This document shows positions 63,899 through 64,000 of a DNA stretch of 64,000 nucleotides, one piece after another. The DNA comes from Funiculus sociatus GB2-C1 (lineage in GTDB: Bacteria > Cyanobacteriota > Cyanobacteriia > Cyanobacteriales > FACHB-T130). The notes under the pieces were generated by a model. That model saw only the letters and a list, made by a program, of their open reading frames with translations, did no database searches and was not told the origin of the DNA. Location: NCBI RefSeq assembly GCF_039962115.1, contig NZ_JAMPKJ010000012.1:52989-116988 (forward strand), read 5' to 3'. Position 1 is the first letter of the stretch; every line of letters begins with the position of its first letter. The position numbers and the translations under genes are program-made.

Positions 63899-64000
63899 CT
63901 AGTCTGCTGAGGTACAGTAACAGCAGTGTGTAAACCAATTTTGGATGTCCTTCAAGGAGAGCTTATTAAATGCTTCCTCTATGGCTTTGGCTAAGTCAGG
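63899..64000 (-). mobile_element. IS630-type transposase, 3' end (partial)
   Basis: Minus strand, 33 codons and TAG (plus 63899-63901). LAKAIEEAFNKLSLKDIQNWFTHCCYCTS matches in style the conserved C-terminus of IS630/Tc1-mariner transposases (DDIQGWFAHCCY). The DDE catalytic part lies outside the window. It marks an insertion element at the window edge. Confidence 0.75.

Noticed and set aside
1..64000. tRNA, rRNA and well-known riboswitches
   Set aside because: No T-loop consensus with matching acceptor stem, no rRNA segment and no cobalamin, TPP or glutamine riboswitch core was found by eye; an automated scan was not possible.

Overview
The window is cyanobacterial chromosome, probably from a filamentous or colonial, oxygenic species. 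Evidence: very frequent HIP1 octamers (gcgatcgc) in genes and spacers, three high-light-inducible (HLIP) genes, a lycopene cyclase, the pdhB-secD-secF order, DUF1830, DUF2243 and Uma2 proteins, WGxxGxxG-type exported proteins, and many heptanucleotide (STRR-type) and palindromic repeats. Genus and species cannot be read from it. I saw no rRNA, tRNA or CRISPR array.

Layout. 0-12 kb: the 3' end of purQ, then monocistronic accessory genes (Uma2 nuclease, haem-oxygenase-like di-iron protein, collagen-like Gly-Thr-Thr exported protein, PhyH dioxygenase, PAS protein, DUF2243, YflT-like stress protein), separated by long spacers rich in hairpins. The spacers hold a MITE-like element with target duplication and a candidate HEARO (IscB-type omega) RNA. 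12-16.2 kb: a defence-like block with Uma2, an orphan AbrB-type antitoxin, and a two-gene pair made of a Cys-rich/winged-helix protein and an AbiTii protein that share an almost identical linker. 16.3-23.5 kb: an orphan ABC-2 permease flanked by a partial copy of the archease 3' end, then archease, a CobW-type metal GTPase, an unknown protein, a carbonic anhydrase remnant, the RtcB RNA ligase, and a CrtYc/d-type lycopene cyclase. 23.7-30.3 kb: a cyclic-peptide-type ABC exporter behind a small leader with an intrinsic terminator, a TPR/M48-like membrane protein with a damaged zinc motif, and prfC.

30.6-45 kb: three related PAS or CBS histidine kinases, one with a complete ethylene-binding domain, all with translated repeat DNA at the same place in the ATPase domain. 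Between them lie pdhB, secD, secF and a STAND (NB-ARC) ATPase with a vMAP-type N-terminal domain. 45-53 kb: two ArsB/NhaD-type permeases, a 1047-residue membrane protein with seven tandem ~100-residue repeats, and a tandem HLIP triplet behind a 92-bp tandem duplication. 53-58 kb: an NrtB-NrtA-NrtD-like ABC importer transcribed with a universal stress protein. 58-64 kb: a DUF1830 protein, an RsbRD-type histidine kinase, then a reverse-strand operon OmpA-like protein / small GTPase / collapsed PAS-cyclase gene / histidine kinase. The window ends in the 3' end of an IS630-type transposase.

Themes: many signalling proteins with no response regulator beside them, an RNA-repair group (rtcB, archease), probable antiphage genes (AbiTii pair, STAND, AbrB, Uma2), and repeats that have entered reading frames and been kept. 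The best candidate for an undescribed system is the AbiTii pair at 13882-16195. All family names come from motif recognition by eye; no database search was run.
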